From Chloroflexota bacterium (GTDB lineage: Bacteria; Chloroflexota; Anaerolineae; Aggregatilineales; UBA2796), in NCBI GenBank assembly GCA_021325095.1, contig JAJPHV010000133.1:1-47235 (forward strand): DNA of 47,235 bases, written 5' to 3'. Positions 7,751 through 15,756 of the stretch are shown piece by piece. The notes under the pieces were generated by a model, which worked only from the letters and a program-made list of their open reading frames with translations, was not told where the DNA came from and did not search any database. Position numbers and translations under genes: made by a program. Numbering within the stretch: position 1 is the first letter of the stretch; every line of letters begins with the position of its first letter.

Positions 7751-9607
7751 ATGAGCTTAGACATCATGGCGGACAGCAGCCAGATTTCAACGACGATAGG
7801 GGGCAGCACGCGGATCGGTAACGTCGAGGCCGAGCTTAATAGCATCTGGGCGCAGGTGGCAGAGGCCGAGGGCCAGAATGCCATTCTGCGCGCCACGACC
7901 CTCAATCTGATCCTGTACACGAACGAAACGCAGGCCACCTCTGGCATCATCGCCCAGGTCTCGGAAGCGCACCCCTGCCGGACGCTGGTGCTGTCTATCG
8001 GCGATGAGAACCCGGATGCGCTGACTGCCGTGCCCACCGTCTTCTGCCACCCATCGCTCGGCAGCGGCGAGGCGCGAACGCAGGTCTGCTGCGAGGAGAT
8101 TTCGATTACGGTGGGCCGCAGCGCCGTCAATCGCATTCCGGGCGCGGTGCAGGCCCTTTTGCTGCCCGATCTGCCCGTCTATCTGTACCACGAGGGCAGC
8201 ATTTCGCTCAATGACCCGATCTTCAAGGGACTCAGCGAGGTGACCGACGGGCTGATCGTGGACTCGGCCACGTTTGAGGATATTCCCGCCGTGCTGCGCA
8301 ACCTCGCGGCGCTGCGCGATATGCCGCACTTCCACGCCAATCTGTTCGACGTGAACTGGCAGCGCCTGTTGCCCTGGCGCCGAGCAATCGCCCAGTCCTT
8401 CGATGGCACGCGCGAACGGGCTTTGCTCAAATCGATCCGGGAAGTCGAGGTCGTGCATAGAACGGCCCGCGCTCAGGGCTTGCTGCTGCTCGGCTGGCTG
8501 ACCAGCCGCCTGGGTTGGCAATTGAAGGCGGGGGGCGATGCCAACTCCTGGATCGCACGCGCTGTCCAGGGTGACGTGGCACTCCATCTACACAGCGCGG
8601 AGTCAGGTGCTCCGGGACTGCAAAAAGTGACCATCCTCAGTGACGATCACCCGATGACCGTCGCGCTCTCCGAGGATGAAAGCTGCCTGCTCACTTCCGA
8701 CGGACGGACAGCGGCACTGCGCCTGATGCCCGCCACGACGGGTGCGCTGATCAGCAGCATCCTCGATTCGGCGAGCCGGGATCGCGTCTTCGAGGAAGCG
8801 TTGTCAATGGCCGTCACGCTTTCCAGTGAAATGCACGCCCTCTCGCAGCGGGCCGGGATCATCGTCGCCAACAATACCTCGGCGCTGGCAAGGTTGGCGG
8901 CGCGCCATTTCGTCCAGGCGGCGCGGCGCGCCATCGAGCGGCGCGGTCGTTTCGCGGTGGCCCTGTCCGGCGGCTCGACGCCCAGAGCCATGCACGAACT
9001 GCTGGCGCGCAAGCCATACCGTGACCAGGTGGCATGGGCCAGGGTGCACGTGTTCTGGGGCGACGAACGCAACGTCCCCATCGATCACGAGGACAGCAAT
9101 CAGCGCATGGCGCGAGACACGCTGCTGAAGCACGTGCCCATCCCGCCCGACAACATTCACGGCATTCTGACGGGCCAACTGCCTGCGGCGGAGGCAGCGG
9201 AACGCTACGCTGATGAGCTACGAGCCTTCTTCAAACTGGAGGGCGAGCAACTGCCCGAATTTGACCTGATCTTCCTGGGCCTGGGTGATGACGGGCATAC
9301 GGCCTCGTTGTTTCCGCATACCGAAGCGCTGCACGTCGAAGGCAAGCGCCTGTTTGTTGCCAACCCTGTGCCGCAGCTTAACACGACGCGCCTGACGCTG
9401 ACGGCGGACGCGATCAATAATGCGGCGGACATCGTGTTCCTGGTCGCGGGCAGAGGCAAGGCAGACATCGCCTATACCGTCTTCAGAGGGCCGCTACAGC
9501 CCGACGATTATCCGGCGCAGCGCATCCAGCCCACAGACGGTGTGCTGACGGTCATCGCCGATAAGGACGCGGCGGCGAAATTGCGCGGGTCAGGCGGAAA
9601 TGATTAG
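7751..9607 (+). CDS. opcA-pgl: OpcA (G6PD assembly) fused to 6-phosphogluconolactonase
   Basis: A 618-residue two-domain protein of the oxidative pentose phosphate pathway. Residues about 1-360 match the OpcA glucose-6-phosphate dehydrogenase assembly/activator family (for example AVQALLLPDLPVYLYHEG and the DGLIVDSATFED segment). Residues about 370-615 form a full 6-phosphogluconolactonase, which hydrolyses 6-phosphogluconolactone to 6-phosphogluconate: ALSGGSTPRAM near 405, FWGDERNVP, and GLGDDGHTASLFP near 511. No stop or frameshift separates the halves. Start 7751 or the Met at 7766 are both possible; neither has an ideally spaced ribosome site. Its stop overlaps the convergent downstream gene by 4 bases. 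No zwf or gnd gene is in the window. Confidence 0.92.
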   Translation: MSLDIMADSSQISTTIGGSTRIGNVEAELNSIWAQVAEAEGQNAILRATTLNLILYTNETQATSGIIAQVSEAHPCRTLVLSIGDENPDALTAVPTVFCHPSLGSGEARTQVCCEEISITVGRSAVNRIPGAVQALLLPDLPVYLYHEGSISLNDPIFKGLSEVTDGLIVDSATFEDIPAVLRNLAALRDMPHFHANLFDVNWQRLLPWRRAIAQSFDGTRERALLKSIREVEVVHRTARAQGLLLLGWLTSRLGWQLKAGGDANSWIARAVQGDVALHLHSAESGAPGLQKVTILSDDHPMTVALSEDESCLLTSDGRTAALRLMPATTGALISSILDSASRDRVFEEALSMAVTLSSEMHALSQRAGIIVANNTSALARLAARHFVQAARRAIERRGRFAVALSGGSTPRAMHELLARKPYRDQVAWARVHVFWGDERNVPIDHEDSNQRMARDTLLKHVPIPPDNIHGILTGQLPAAEAAERYADELRAFFKLEGEQLPEFDLIFLGLGDDGHTASLFPHTEALHVEGKRLFVANPVPQLNTTRLTLTADAINNAADIVFLVAGRGKADIAYTVFRGPLQPDDYPAQRIQPTDGVLTVIADKDAAAKLRGSGGND

Positions 9608-10167
9608 AGGGGATTGAACGGTAGCTTTTGCGCTTTGAGTATACCTTCGGCCTGCGCCCGGCCAAGTACACGATAGGCAGGGCGGTAAGCCCGCTCGTAG
9701 GTTGGTGAATGCTGCGCGGCTGACCAGTGTTCGGCGGCGTGCGTTCGCCCTTCAAGGGCAATCACACGCGGATCGAAGTGCTTGCCGAACGTCCCGTCAC
9801 CTCCCAATTCCTGAAAGATCGCCCACCACGCGGCCAGCGAGTCCGGATCGCCAGTAATGGCTTTGGACGACTCGATAAATCCTCGCAGCAGTTCGTTCAA
9901 GCTGCCATGCGCAGCCAGGTAGGGTCGCAGATGGACGCGCACCACCGCGCCGTCAGGGTGGATGTTCTCGACCAGGGCCTCCGACGCATCGGGCGCATAG
10001 AGTTCGCTTTCCCGTTCGAGCCACTCGCGGGCCGCACGCTGGTTCTGGATGGCGTGCCCTGGCCCAAAAGCAGCCTGATGCAGCAGCTTATACACGTCCA
10101 GAATCTCCATGTCCGGGTAGCGCTGGACGTGCGCGCGAATCAGCGCGACCACTTTTTCCTCACTCAT
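9604..10167 (-). CDS. Conserved hypothetical protein
   Basis: A 187-residue soluble, mostly helical protein that I cannot assign to a family. The start at 10167 is preferred over upstream codons because AGGAGA lies 6 bases before it and the extra N-terminus would run into intergenic sequence. Visible features: LHQAAFGPGHAIQ near residue 30 with possible metal or active-site His, an acidic/aromatic middle, and SPTYERAYRPAYRVL near the C-terminus, which looks like a conserved block. It is convergent with the opcA-pgl fusion and divergent from the FHA gene. Confidence 0.75.
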   Translation of the reverse strand: MSEEKVVALIRAHVQRYPDMEILDVYKLLHQAAFGPGHAIQNQRAAREWLERESELYAPDASEALVENIHPDGAVVRVHLRPYLAAHGSLNELLRGFIESSKAITGDPDSLAAWWAIFQELGGDGTFGKHFDPRVIALEGRTHAAEHWSAAQHSPTYERAYRPAYRVLGRAQAEGILKAQKLPFNPL

Positions 10168-10319
10168 GGCATCTCCTGACTTTTGCGCGTGTGCCCAATG
10201 ATACCCTGTTGCTCTGGGCTTTACCTCACTCCATGACTCTACCAGAGCAGGGCAAGGCAAATACCCGGACAGAGGGCCAGGGGTCAGGCCAACGTTGACC
10301 CTTCTCCACGACAAACACT

Positions 10320-10347
10320 TTGAGATGTGAACGATTGCATATAGAAT
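10320..10347 (+). promoter_or_regulatory. Candidate sigma-70-type promoter for the FHA gene
   Basis: TTGAGA (10320-10325), a 16-base spacer and TAGAAT (10342-10347), about 110 bases upstream of the ATG. It is a consensus match only. Confidence 0.4.
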
Positions 10348-10457
10348 TAGTAACCACGTATGGAGTCATATCGAGGCGCACCGGATACGCCAGCATAGTT
10401 CACTCCACCACAACCAGCAGGCCGTCCAGCGCAATTAAACAGGTACGAGGTTTGATC

Positions 10458-11072
10458 ATGTCTGAGCAAAAGCCTCCGAGCCAACCCACTGAACCCGCGA
10501 ATGTGTCAGCTAACCCGCCGCTGACCGAAGATCAGCGCGTTCTGGCGGAGGCCGATAAGCCCTCTCAAGACAGCGCCGCACAAGTGGCGGCCCTGACCTG
10601 CCCCGTCTGTGGATTGGTCAACCGCCCTGGCGAACTGGCCTGTTCGCGGTGTGGAACGATCCTGGCGGTGGGCGGGACGACGCGCAAACTGGGCACAGAC
10701 GAACCCACCAAGCAGGCAAGCTGGCCCACTGGCGACGTGATCGTCACCGATCAGGAGCCGATTGTGCTGGAAATCGAGGGCCAGCAGATGAAAGTGCCCG
10801 TCGCCGAAGTGGTGACGATAGGGCGCGTGAGCGATATTCCTGACGACTCTCGGCCCGACGTAGACCTCAGCCCGTTTGGGGCGGGCGACAAAGGCGTCTC
10901 GCGCAAGCACATCAAGATCAAGCGCAAGAATATCCTGGTCTACGTGGCCGACCTGGGCAGCACCAACGGCACGCTGCTCAACGGACGCCGCCTGATTCCG
11001 AACGCTGAACGGCTGCTGCGCAACGGCGACGAGTTACAGCTCGGGCGGCTCAAGGTCAAGGTGAAGTTCTAG
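10458..11072 (+). CDS. Zinc-ribbon FHA domain protein
   Basis: A 204-residue cytoplasmic protein. A low-complexity N-terminus (1-45) is followed by a zinc ribbon with C48, C51, C62 and C65 (CPVC, CSRC). The C-terminal forkhead-associated domain spans about residues 105-204 and shows the phosphothreonine-binding signatures TIGR, VSRKHIKI and GSTNGTLLNG. FHA domains bind phosphothreonine peptides, so it probably acts in Ser/Thr-kinase signalling, but no kinase is nearby. The start at 10458 follows a CGAGG ribosome site; the upstream extension looks non-coding. It is convergent with the CHAD gene, with 8 bases between ends. Confidence 0.9.
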   Translation: MSEQKPPSQPTEPANVSANPPLTEDQRVLAEADKPSQDSAAQVAALTCPVCGLVNRPGELACSRCGTILAVGGTTRKLGTDEPTKQASWPTGDVIVTDQEPIVLEIEGQQMKVPVAEVVTIGRVSDIPDDSRPDVDLSPFGAGDKGVSRKHIKIKRKNILVYVADLGSTNGTLLNGRRLIPNAERLLRNGDELQLGRLKVKVKF

Positions 11073-11080
11073 CAGGTTAC

Positions 11081-12148
11081 TTACAGGGCGGCAACGGACA
11101 ACGCCAGCGCACGACGAATATCCGGGTGGGTGAATGCCTGCCAGACCTGCGGGACAGCGGCGAGCAGCCGCTGTTTTTCTTCCTCGCGCACGGCCATGTA
11201 TTGCAGCACGGCGGCAGTCTGGGTTTCTTCACCCGCGTCGTGGAGGAAATCGCTCATCAACGTCACCGCGACCCGTGCGTCCTGAAGCTCCCCCAGATGA
11301 TCCTGCATCGTCCTGATCGACTCGATCACGGTTTTCACCTCCGGGCCGAGCACCTCCTCGAACGACTCCAGCAGGTAGCGCAGACGCTTGGCATCAATGC
11401 GCAACAGGTGCAGCGTATCCAGTGAAGCCTCGTCCAGGACACTTTCGTAGGCGCGCACCACTTCGTAGCGCTGGTAGATCAGACGGGGCGCAACGTGTCG
11501 TACCCGGTGAGGCATCGAGCGTTCTTTGTGTGGGATTTTGATGGCGTCTTTGTCCGGTGTGGTCACGAAATGCGCAAACTCGGCCACGAATTCGGCGTAG
11601 TTCTCGCTATCCAGCACTTCTCTCAATGTCTGGTGGGCGTCGTCAAGCTGGCTTTGCCAGTCGTCGAGCAGCCCTTGCAGGCCGCCGCGCTTGTCGTCGG
11701 GCAGGCTTTCCACATACCTGTCCGCTTTCAGGCGGAACACGTCCAGGTCGCGCACCGCGCCGAGCGCTCGCCCCACTTTGCGCAGTGTTTTGACGTAGGG
11801 CTTGATGGCTTTATAGTGGTAATAGGCCTCGAATGTGTCCAGCGCGCTGCGCAGACGGCGCGTCGCCACGCGCATATCGTGAATCGGATCGACGGCTGCG
11901 CCCTGGCGAACGTTGTCTTCTTCCGCCAGCATCCGGGCGAAATAGTACGCCAGAATTTTGCGGCCCGCTTCGCTCATCGGATCGTCCGGCTGGACACCCG
12001 CCTTGTCAGTCAGTGGAAGTCGTGGCAACTGACGGCCTGCGCCGCCATCGCGCTGGTGCATCCCCGCTTCCTGCTTCGCCAGCCGTTCTATCGAGCCGAC
12101 CTCTTCTGCCGACAACCTCGACTCGAATCCTTCAGGTAAAGTGAACAT
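11081..12148 (-). CDS. CHAD domain protein
   Basis: A 355-residue helical protein. After a charged N-terminus of about 60 residues comes a CHAD domain: DPIHDMRVATRRLRSALDTF near 95-115, then LRKVGRALGAVRDLDVF and RIDAKRLRYLLESFEEVLG, with the conserved His and many Arg/Lys. CHAD domains bind inorganic polyphosphate and often accompany CYTH/triphosphatase domains; no CYTH domain is present here. It starts at ATG 12148 with GGAGCAG a few bases upstream. The neighbouring queG lies upstream on the same strand with a 21-base gap, so the two may be co-transcribed. Confidence 0.92.
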   Translation of the reverse strand: MFTLPEGFESRLSAEEVGSIERLAKQEAGMHQRDGGAGRQLPRLPLTDKAGVQPDDPMSEAGRKILAYYFARMLAEEDNVRQGAAVDPIHDMRVATRRLRSALDTFEAYYHYKAIKPYVKTLRKVGRALGAVRDLDVFRLKADRYVESLPDDKRGGLQGLLDDWQSQLDDAHQTLREVLDSENYAEFVAEFAHFVTTPDKDAIKIPHKERSMPHRVRHVAPRLIYQRYEVVRAYESVLDEASLDTLHLLRIDAKRLRYLLESFEEVLGPEVKTVIESIRTMQDHLGELQDARVAVTLMSDFLHDAGEETQTAAVLQYMAVREEEKQRLLAAVPQVWQAFTHPDIRRALALSVAAL

Positions 12149-12169
12149 AGGTCTGCTCCTCTACATCGG

Positions 12170-13324
12170 TCAACTATTGTACCCGCTGTCCAGCGCAAAC
12201 TGTAGCTCATCCTGTACCTGTGCATCGGCTTCGCTGCGCTGCGCACCGATCAGCGCCTCACGCGCCGATTTAGTGCCGATCCGGCCCAGTGCCCAGGCCG
12301 CGTGGCCGCGCACCAGCGGGCTGGCGTCGCGCAGCAGGCCGATCAGCGCCGGGACAGCCTGTTCATCACCCCAGTTGCCCGCCGCGATACAGGCGTTGCG
12401 CACCAGCCGATCCCTTCTGATGCGTGCCAGGGGCGACCCGCCAAAACGCGCCTTGAACGCGGCTTCGTCCAGCTGGAGTAGATCCAGCAACGGCGGCGCA
12501 GCCCGATCCAGATCGGTGGGCCAGAAAGCGGCCTCGCCCGTCGAGTGTGCAAAGCGATTGAATGGGCATACATCCTGGCAGATGTCGCAGCCGAATATCC
12601 AGTTGCCCATCAGGGGGCGCAGCGCCCGGTCTATCACGCCTTTGTGCTCGATGGTCAGATAGCTGATGCAGCGCCGGGCATCCAGGACGTATGGCCTGGG
12701 GAAAGCACGGGTCGGACAGGCGGCCAGGCAGCGCGTACACGTACCGCACAGGCTTTCGCGGCCCGGCCTATCATATTCATCAAAGTCAAATTCGAGAGTC
12801 GTCAGCAGTTCGCCCAGAAAGAAAAAGCTGCCCCGGCGCGGGTGGATGAGCATGGTGTTTTTGCCGGTGAAGCCCAGCCCGGCCTGCTGCGCATGGCTGC
12901 GTTCCAGGATGGCGCCCGTATCGACATAAACACGGTGGGCCACCTGGCGCCCGCTAGACTGGTGCAACCATGAGGCCAGCGTTTCGAGGCGCGGCGCGAT
13001 CAGGTCGTGGTAGTCCAGTCCCCAGGCATAGGCCGCAATGCGCCCCCGGCCTGGATCATTCAGAATGTGGTCGGGCACGCTCAAGGCGTGGTAATCCAGG
13101 CCCACCACGATCAGCGAACGCACGCCGGGCAGGATCACGTTCAGGTCACGGCGGCGGGCGATGCGATCCTGGCGGGCCATGTAGCCCATCTCGCCGTGCA
13201 TGTGCTGTCCGAGCCAGCGCTCGTAAGCGGCCAGGCGTGGCGAGGGCACGGCGGGCGTGATGCCGACCAGGTTGAAACCCAGTTCAACCGCATGGGATTT
13301 GACCGTCTGCGCAGAAATGGTCAT
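12170..13324 (-). CDS. queG: Epoxyqueuosine reductase QueG
   Basis: Catalyses the last step of queuosine tRNA modification, reducing epoxyqueuosine with cobalamin and two [4Fe-4S] clusters. Seen: the catalytic-Asp region YVDTGAILERSHAQQAGLG, KNTMLIHPRRGSFFFLGELL, the ferredoxin-like CGTCTRCLAACPTRAF and second cluster CDICQDVCPFN, and C-terminal HEAT-like repeats (PALIGLLRDASPLVRGHAAW), all as in full-length family members. Several Met codons are possible (13354, 13348, 13324). I chose 13324 because it gives the usual short helix before ELGFNLVGI and has a GAG-containing upstream stretch; the start is uncertain by 30 bases. Confidence 0.94.
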   Translation of the reverse strand: MTISAQTVKSHAVELGFNLVGITPAVPSPRLAAYERWLGQHMHGEMGYMARQDRIARRRDLNVILPGVRSLIVVGLDYHALSVPDHILNDPGRGRIAAYAWGLDYHDLIAPRLETLASWLHQSSGRQVAHRVYVDTGAILERSHAQQAGLGFTGKNTMLIHPRRGSFFFLGELLTTLEFDFDEYDRPGRESLCGTCTRCLAACPTRAFPRPYVLDARRCISYLTIEHKGVIDRALRPLMGNWIFGCDICQDVCPFNRFAHSTGEAAFWPTDLDRAAPPLLDLLQLDEAAFKARFGGSPLARIRRDRLVRNACIAAGNWGDEQAVPALIGLLRDASPLVRGHAAWALGRIGTKSAREALIGAQRSEADAQVQDELQFALDSGYNS

Positions 13325-13445
13325 CTTACTCAACTGCTGCTCACCCATGAGCATTTTAACAGGTTGACAGGGCCAGCGGGCCGAAACTTTTCGATCCAGG
13401 CTGCGTAATAGTCCGTGAATGGGATTTCATTGACCGGAGGAAAGC

Positions 13446-13841
13446 ATGGCATACTCTCGACCACTGGGCATCACCATCATCGCTGGATTGATGGGGTTGT
13501 TTGCATTTTTAGGGCTGTGTGGCAGCCTGGCCGGGTTGGGTTTTGCGCCGTTCGCCGTTTTCGGCGAGGGCGGGCTGGGCGCGATGTTCTCAGCGGGCTT
13601 CTCGTCGCTGTTTGGGCTGGTGTTATCGCTGGGCGGCCTGTTCGTGGCCTGGGGGCTGTGGACATTGCAGCCCTGGGCTTTCTGGGCCACCGTCATCATC
13701 GAGGTCTTGAACCTGTTGAACGGCGGCCTGGCCTTTTCAGGCGGCCTGCGCGGGGCGATCTGTGGGGTGAACATTATTCCGCTCCTGATCCTGGCCTACC
13801 TGTTTCTGGATAAGGACGTGCGCCGGGCCTTCCGCACCTGA
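13446..13841 (+). CDS. Small four-helix membrane protein, unknown function
   Basis: A 131-residue protein, nearly all hydrophobic, with about four membrane helices and a short basic C-terminal tail (KDVRRAFR). The N-terminus RPLGITIIAGLMGLFAFLGL resembles uncharacterised small bacterial membrane proteins that begin RPxGVTxLA. No catalytic motif is visible. It starts at ATG with a strong GGAGGAAA ribosome site 6 bases upstream. It stands alone between queG (divergent) and a repeat copy. Confidence 0.85.
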   Translation: MAYSRPLGITIIAGLMGLFAFLGLCGSLAGLGFAPFAVFGEGGLGAMFSAGFSSLFGLVLSLGGLFVAWGLWTLQPWAFWATVIIEVLNLLNGGLAFSGGLRGAICGVNIIPLLILAYLFLDKDVRRAFRT

Positions 13842-13934
13842 TGACGGCCTGCCCGTTTTGCTACATTGGTGCTTGACTCCCCGCTCCACCTTGTGGTTCA
13901 TGCACGGGCACTCTAGAGTTTGGGCAGCATTTCG

Positions 13935-13985
13935 CCTCACCCCAACCCCTCTCCACGCTGGTGGAGAGGGGGTCAGAGGGTGAGG
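13935..13985. repeat. Palindromic intergenic repeat, compact full copy
   Basis: CCTCACCCC, CCCCTCTCCAC, a GCTG loop, GTGGAGAGGGGG, then GAGGGTGAGG. The left hairpin arm and right terminal half are joined without the middle spacer of the long copies. Confidence 0.8.
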
Positions 13986-14023
13986 TCGGTCCCCCCGGAG
14001 AAGGTTGGCTGAATGCGCGGTGC

Positions 14024-14029
14024 TATAAT
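14024..14029 (+). promoter_or_regulatory. Perfect TATAAT -10 element
   Basis: TATAAT lies 37 bases before the downstream ATG. There is no good -35 match at 16-18 bases, so the promoter call is tentative. Confidence 0.4.
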
Positions 14030-14066
14030 GGTCGGTAGGTTCTAATCCGCCAGGGAGGGCGATGGG

Positions 14067-15170
14067 ATGTCTGACCAGACCCGGCAGCAGCTTCAACAAG
14101 CGCTTGAACTCATCAAAAACGGACAGCGCGAGCAGGCACGTGCCCTGCTCGATTCCGTTGTCAGAGTCGACCCGAACAACGCCGATGCCTGGTGGATAAT
14201 GGCGACGGCGGTCACGTCTCCGGCAGAAATGCGTGACGCACTGCAAAATGTGCTGCGCATCAGGCCGGATTACCCGAACGCGCAGCAGATGCTGGATCGG
14301 GTCAACGCACAGCTCAACTTGGCCGGCGGTGCACAGGCCGTCCCCAGGCCAGTTTCAACCGTACCGCCCGCGCCCGGCGAGATGCCCACGACCCTGAGCA
14401 GCGCTGCGCCAACTCCGCCACCGGCGCCCACCGTCCCGACCACGCCGCCGCAGACGCAACCCGCAACGCCGATGTTCTCGCCCGCAACACCGCCGCCAAG
14501 TACCGCACCATCCCCATCCGGCTCACAGATCAGCGAAAGCGTGGACGATCTTTTTGCGCCGCTGCCACCGAGCGGCGGGCCAACTGGCGCGCCCCCAGCC
14601 GCCGGCCCACGCTCGTATACGCCTCCGCCCTACGTGCCGCCCCCGCCGCAAGCGCAGAAAAAAGGCCGCAGCCCGCTTGTCTACATTCTGATCGGGCTGG
14701 CGCTGGCAGCCGTCTGCGTGTGTGGCGGCTGTCTGCTGCTGACGGGCGGCTCTCTGGCGGCGATCTTTGGCAACCCGACGGTGCAGGCCGCCTTCGGCAC
14801 AGGCTTTGCCATTTTCGAGGCTCCTGATAAGCTGCCGTCGGACGCCCAAAGTATGGGAACCATTCCCCCGAATCAGCAACGGACAGGCCAACTGGACTTC
14901 TTCAAGAGTCAGGTCTGGACCTACCAGGGAATGCGTAATGAGGCCATTACGATCACAGTGACCATGAGCAGCAGCAATGCCGCGCCATACATTGGTCTGT
15001 ATGATCGCAACGGCAAACTCCTCGAACGGACGCGATTGACGAACTCCGGGCGCACGAATACGCTGTCGACGACGCTGACCGACGATGCGACGTACAGCAT
15101 CCTGGTTGGCGGCGTGGCTGGGTCTCGCACCAATTATACGATTCAGGTGCAGTCGGGCAGCCGGCAGTAG
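14067..15170 (+). CDS. TPR-type, Pro-rich single-pass membrane protein with PPC-like exterior domain
   Basis: A 367-residue protein. Residues 1-90 are helical tetratricopeptide-like (LIKNGQREQARALLDSVVRV, AWWIMATA). Residues 90-200 are a Pro/Ala/Thr-rich linker with poly-Pro. A membrane helix lies at about 204-226, with a CVCGGC segment. The C-terminal part (about 255-367) is a beta domain similar to bacterial pre-peptidase C-terminal domains: WTYQGMRNEAITITV, IGLYDRNGKLLERT, YSILVGGVAGSRTNYTIQV. The layout implies a cytoplasmic TPR and an extracytoplasmic beta domain. GGGAGGGCGATGGG precedes the ATG. Function is unknown; the family is common in filamentous Chloroflexota-like genomes (my recollection). 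Confidence 0.85.
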   Translation: MSDQTRQQLQQALELIKNGQREQARALLDSVVRVDPNNADAWWIMATAVTSPAEMRDALQNVLRIRPDYPNAQQMLDRVNAQLNLAGGAQAVPRPVSTVPPAPGEMPTTLSSAAPTPPPAPTVPTTPPQTQPATPMFSPATPPPSTAPSPSGSQISESVDDLFAPLPPSGGPTGAPPAAGPRSYTPPPYVPPPPQAQKKGRSPLVYILIGLALAAVCVCGGCLLLTGGSLAAIFGNPTVQAAFGTGFAIFEAPDKLPSDAQSMGTIPPNQQRTGQLDFFKSQVWTYQGMRNEAITITVTMSSSNAAPYIGLYDRNGKLLERTRLTNSGRTNTLSTTLTDDATYSILVGGVAGSRTNYTIQVQSGSRQ

Positions 15171-15182
15171 AACACTGATAAC

Positions 15183-15222
15183 AAAGGGGATGCTCGACCG
15201 TGATGCCGAGCATCCCCTTTTT
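15183..15222. terminator. Bidirectional intrinsic terminator
   Basis: A perfect 11-bp stem GGGGATGCTCG (15186-15196) / CGAGCATCCCC (15207-15217) with a 10-base loop, followed by TTTTT and preceded by AAA. It sits between the convergent TPR gene and secG and can end both transcripts. Confidence 0.9.
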
Positions 15223-15241
15223 GATTCCGGATGGGTTTGCG

Positions 15242-15502
15242 TTACAACCCGCTGGTTCCGGGCTGGATCATCAGTTGGATGACTGCGTTCAGCAGGAACA
15301 GCGCAGACAGTATGATCGTGATCTGAAACAAGGTGCGCTCCAAACCCCGGCGGGTCTTGGTGATGCCCATGCCGGAATCGCCGCCCCCGAACAGGCTGCC
15401 CAGGCCCTGGCCGCGCGCCTGCAAGATGATCACGACGATCAACGAGATCGAAATAATGATCTGGATGATTTGCAGCGCGTTGGTGAGCGTAGTTTGCTGC
15501 AT
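15242..15502 (-). CDS. secG: Protein translocase subunit SecG
   Basis: An 86-residue protein with two membrane helices flanking the loop GQGLGSLFGGGDSGMG, the Gly-rich SecG signature. SecG associates with SecYE in the cytoplasmic membrane and improves preprotein export. Its length matches the family. The ATG at 15502 has only a weak purine-rich upstream region. It is a single-gene unit followed by the bidirectional terminator. Confidence 0.94.
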   Translation of the reverse strand: MQQTTLTNALQIIQIIISISLIVVIILQARGQGLGSLFGGGDSGMGITKTRRGLERTLFQITIILSALFLLNAVIQLMIQPGTSGL

Positions 15503-15756
15503 GAAGAGCTACTCTTTCTTCCGTCCCCGACTTTCCAAACGGCGTGATTATATCATGCGGCCCTGCGGATGCAAGGGCGACGCGCGGCCTCTTCGCGGCA
15601 ATCTCACCACACTCGACGACCTGCGGAGACGACACGCGGGGAACGGCGAACGGTGCGCACAGACTTTTCCCATCATCGTCTTCCGAAATCGGTCTTTTCA
15701 TGCGGCAAATCTGTACTAAAATTGGAACCTTCATCCGCTTCACTCAGGAAACCGAC

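Noticed and set aside
9604..9607. Four-base overlap of convergent stop codons as an antisense system
   Set aside because: Such short overlaps are common in compact genomes and show no further structure.
12170..13324. HEAT repeats after QueG as a novel fusion
   Set aside because: C-terminal HEAT-like repeats are a known part of many QueG proteins.
15544..15756. N-terminal extension of the GH13 protein
   Set aside because: The codons before 15757 look like intergenic sequence opposite the secG promoter, and a good ribosome site precedes 15757.
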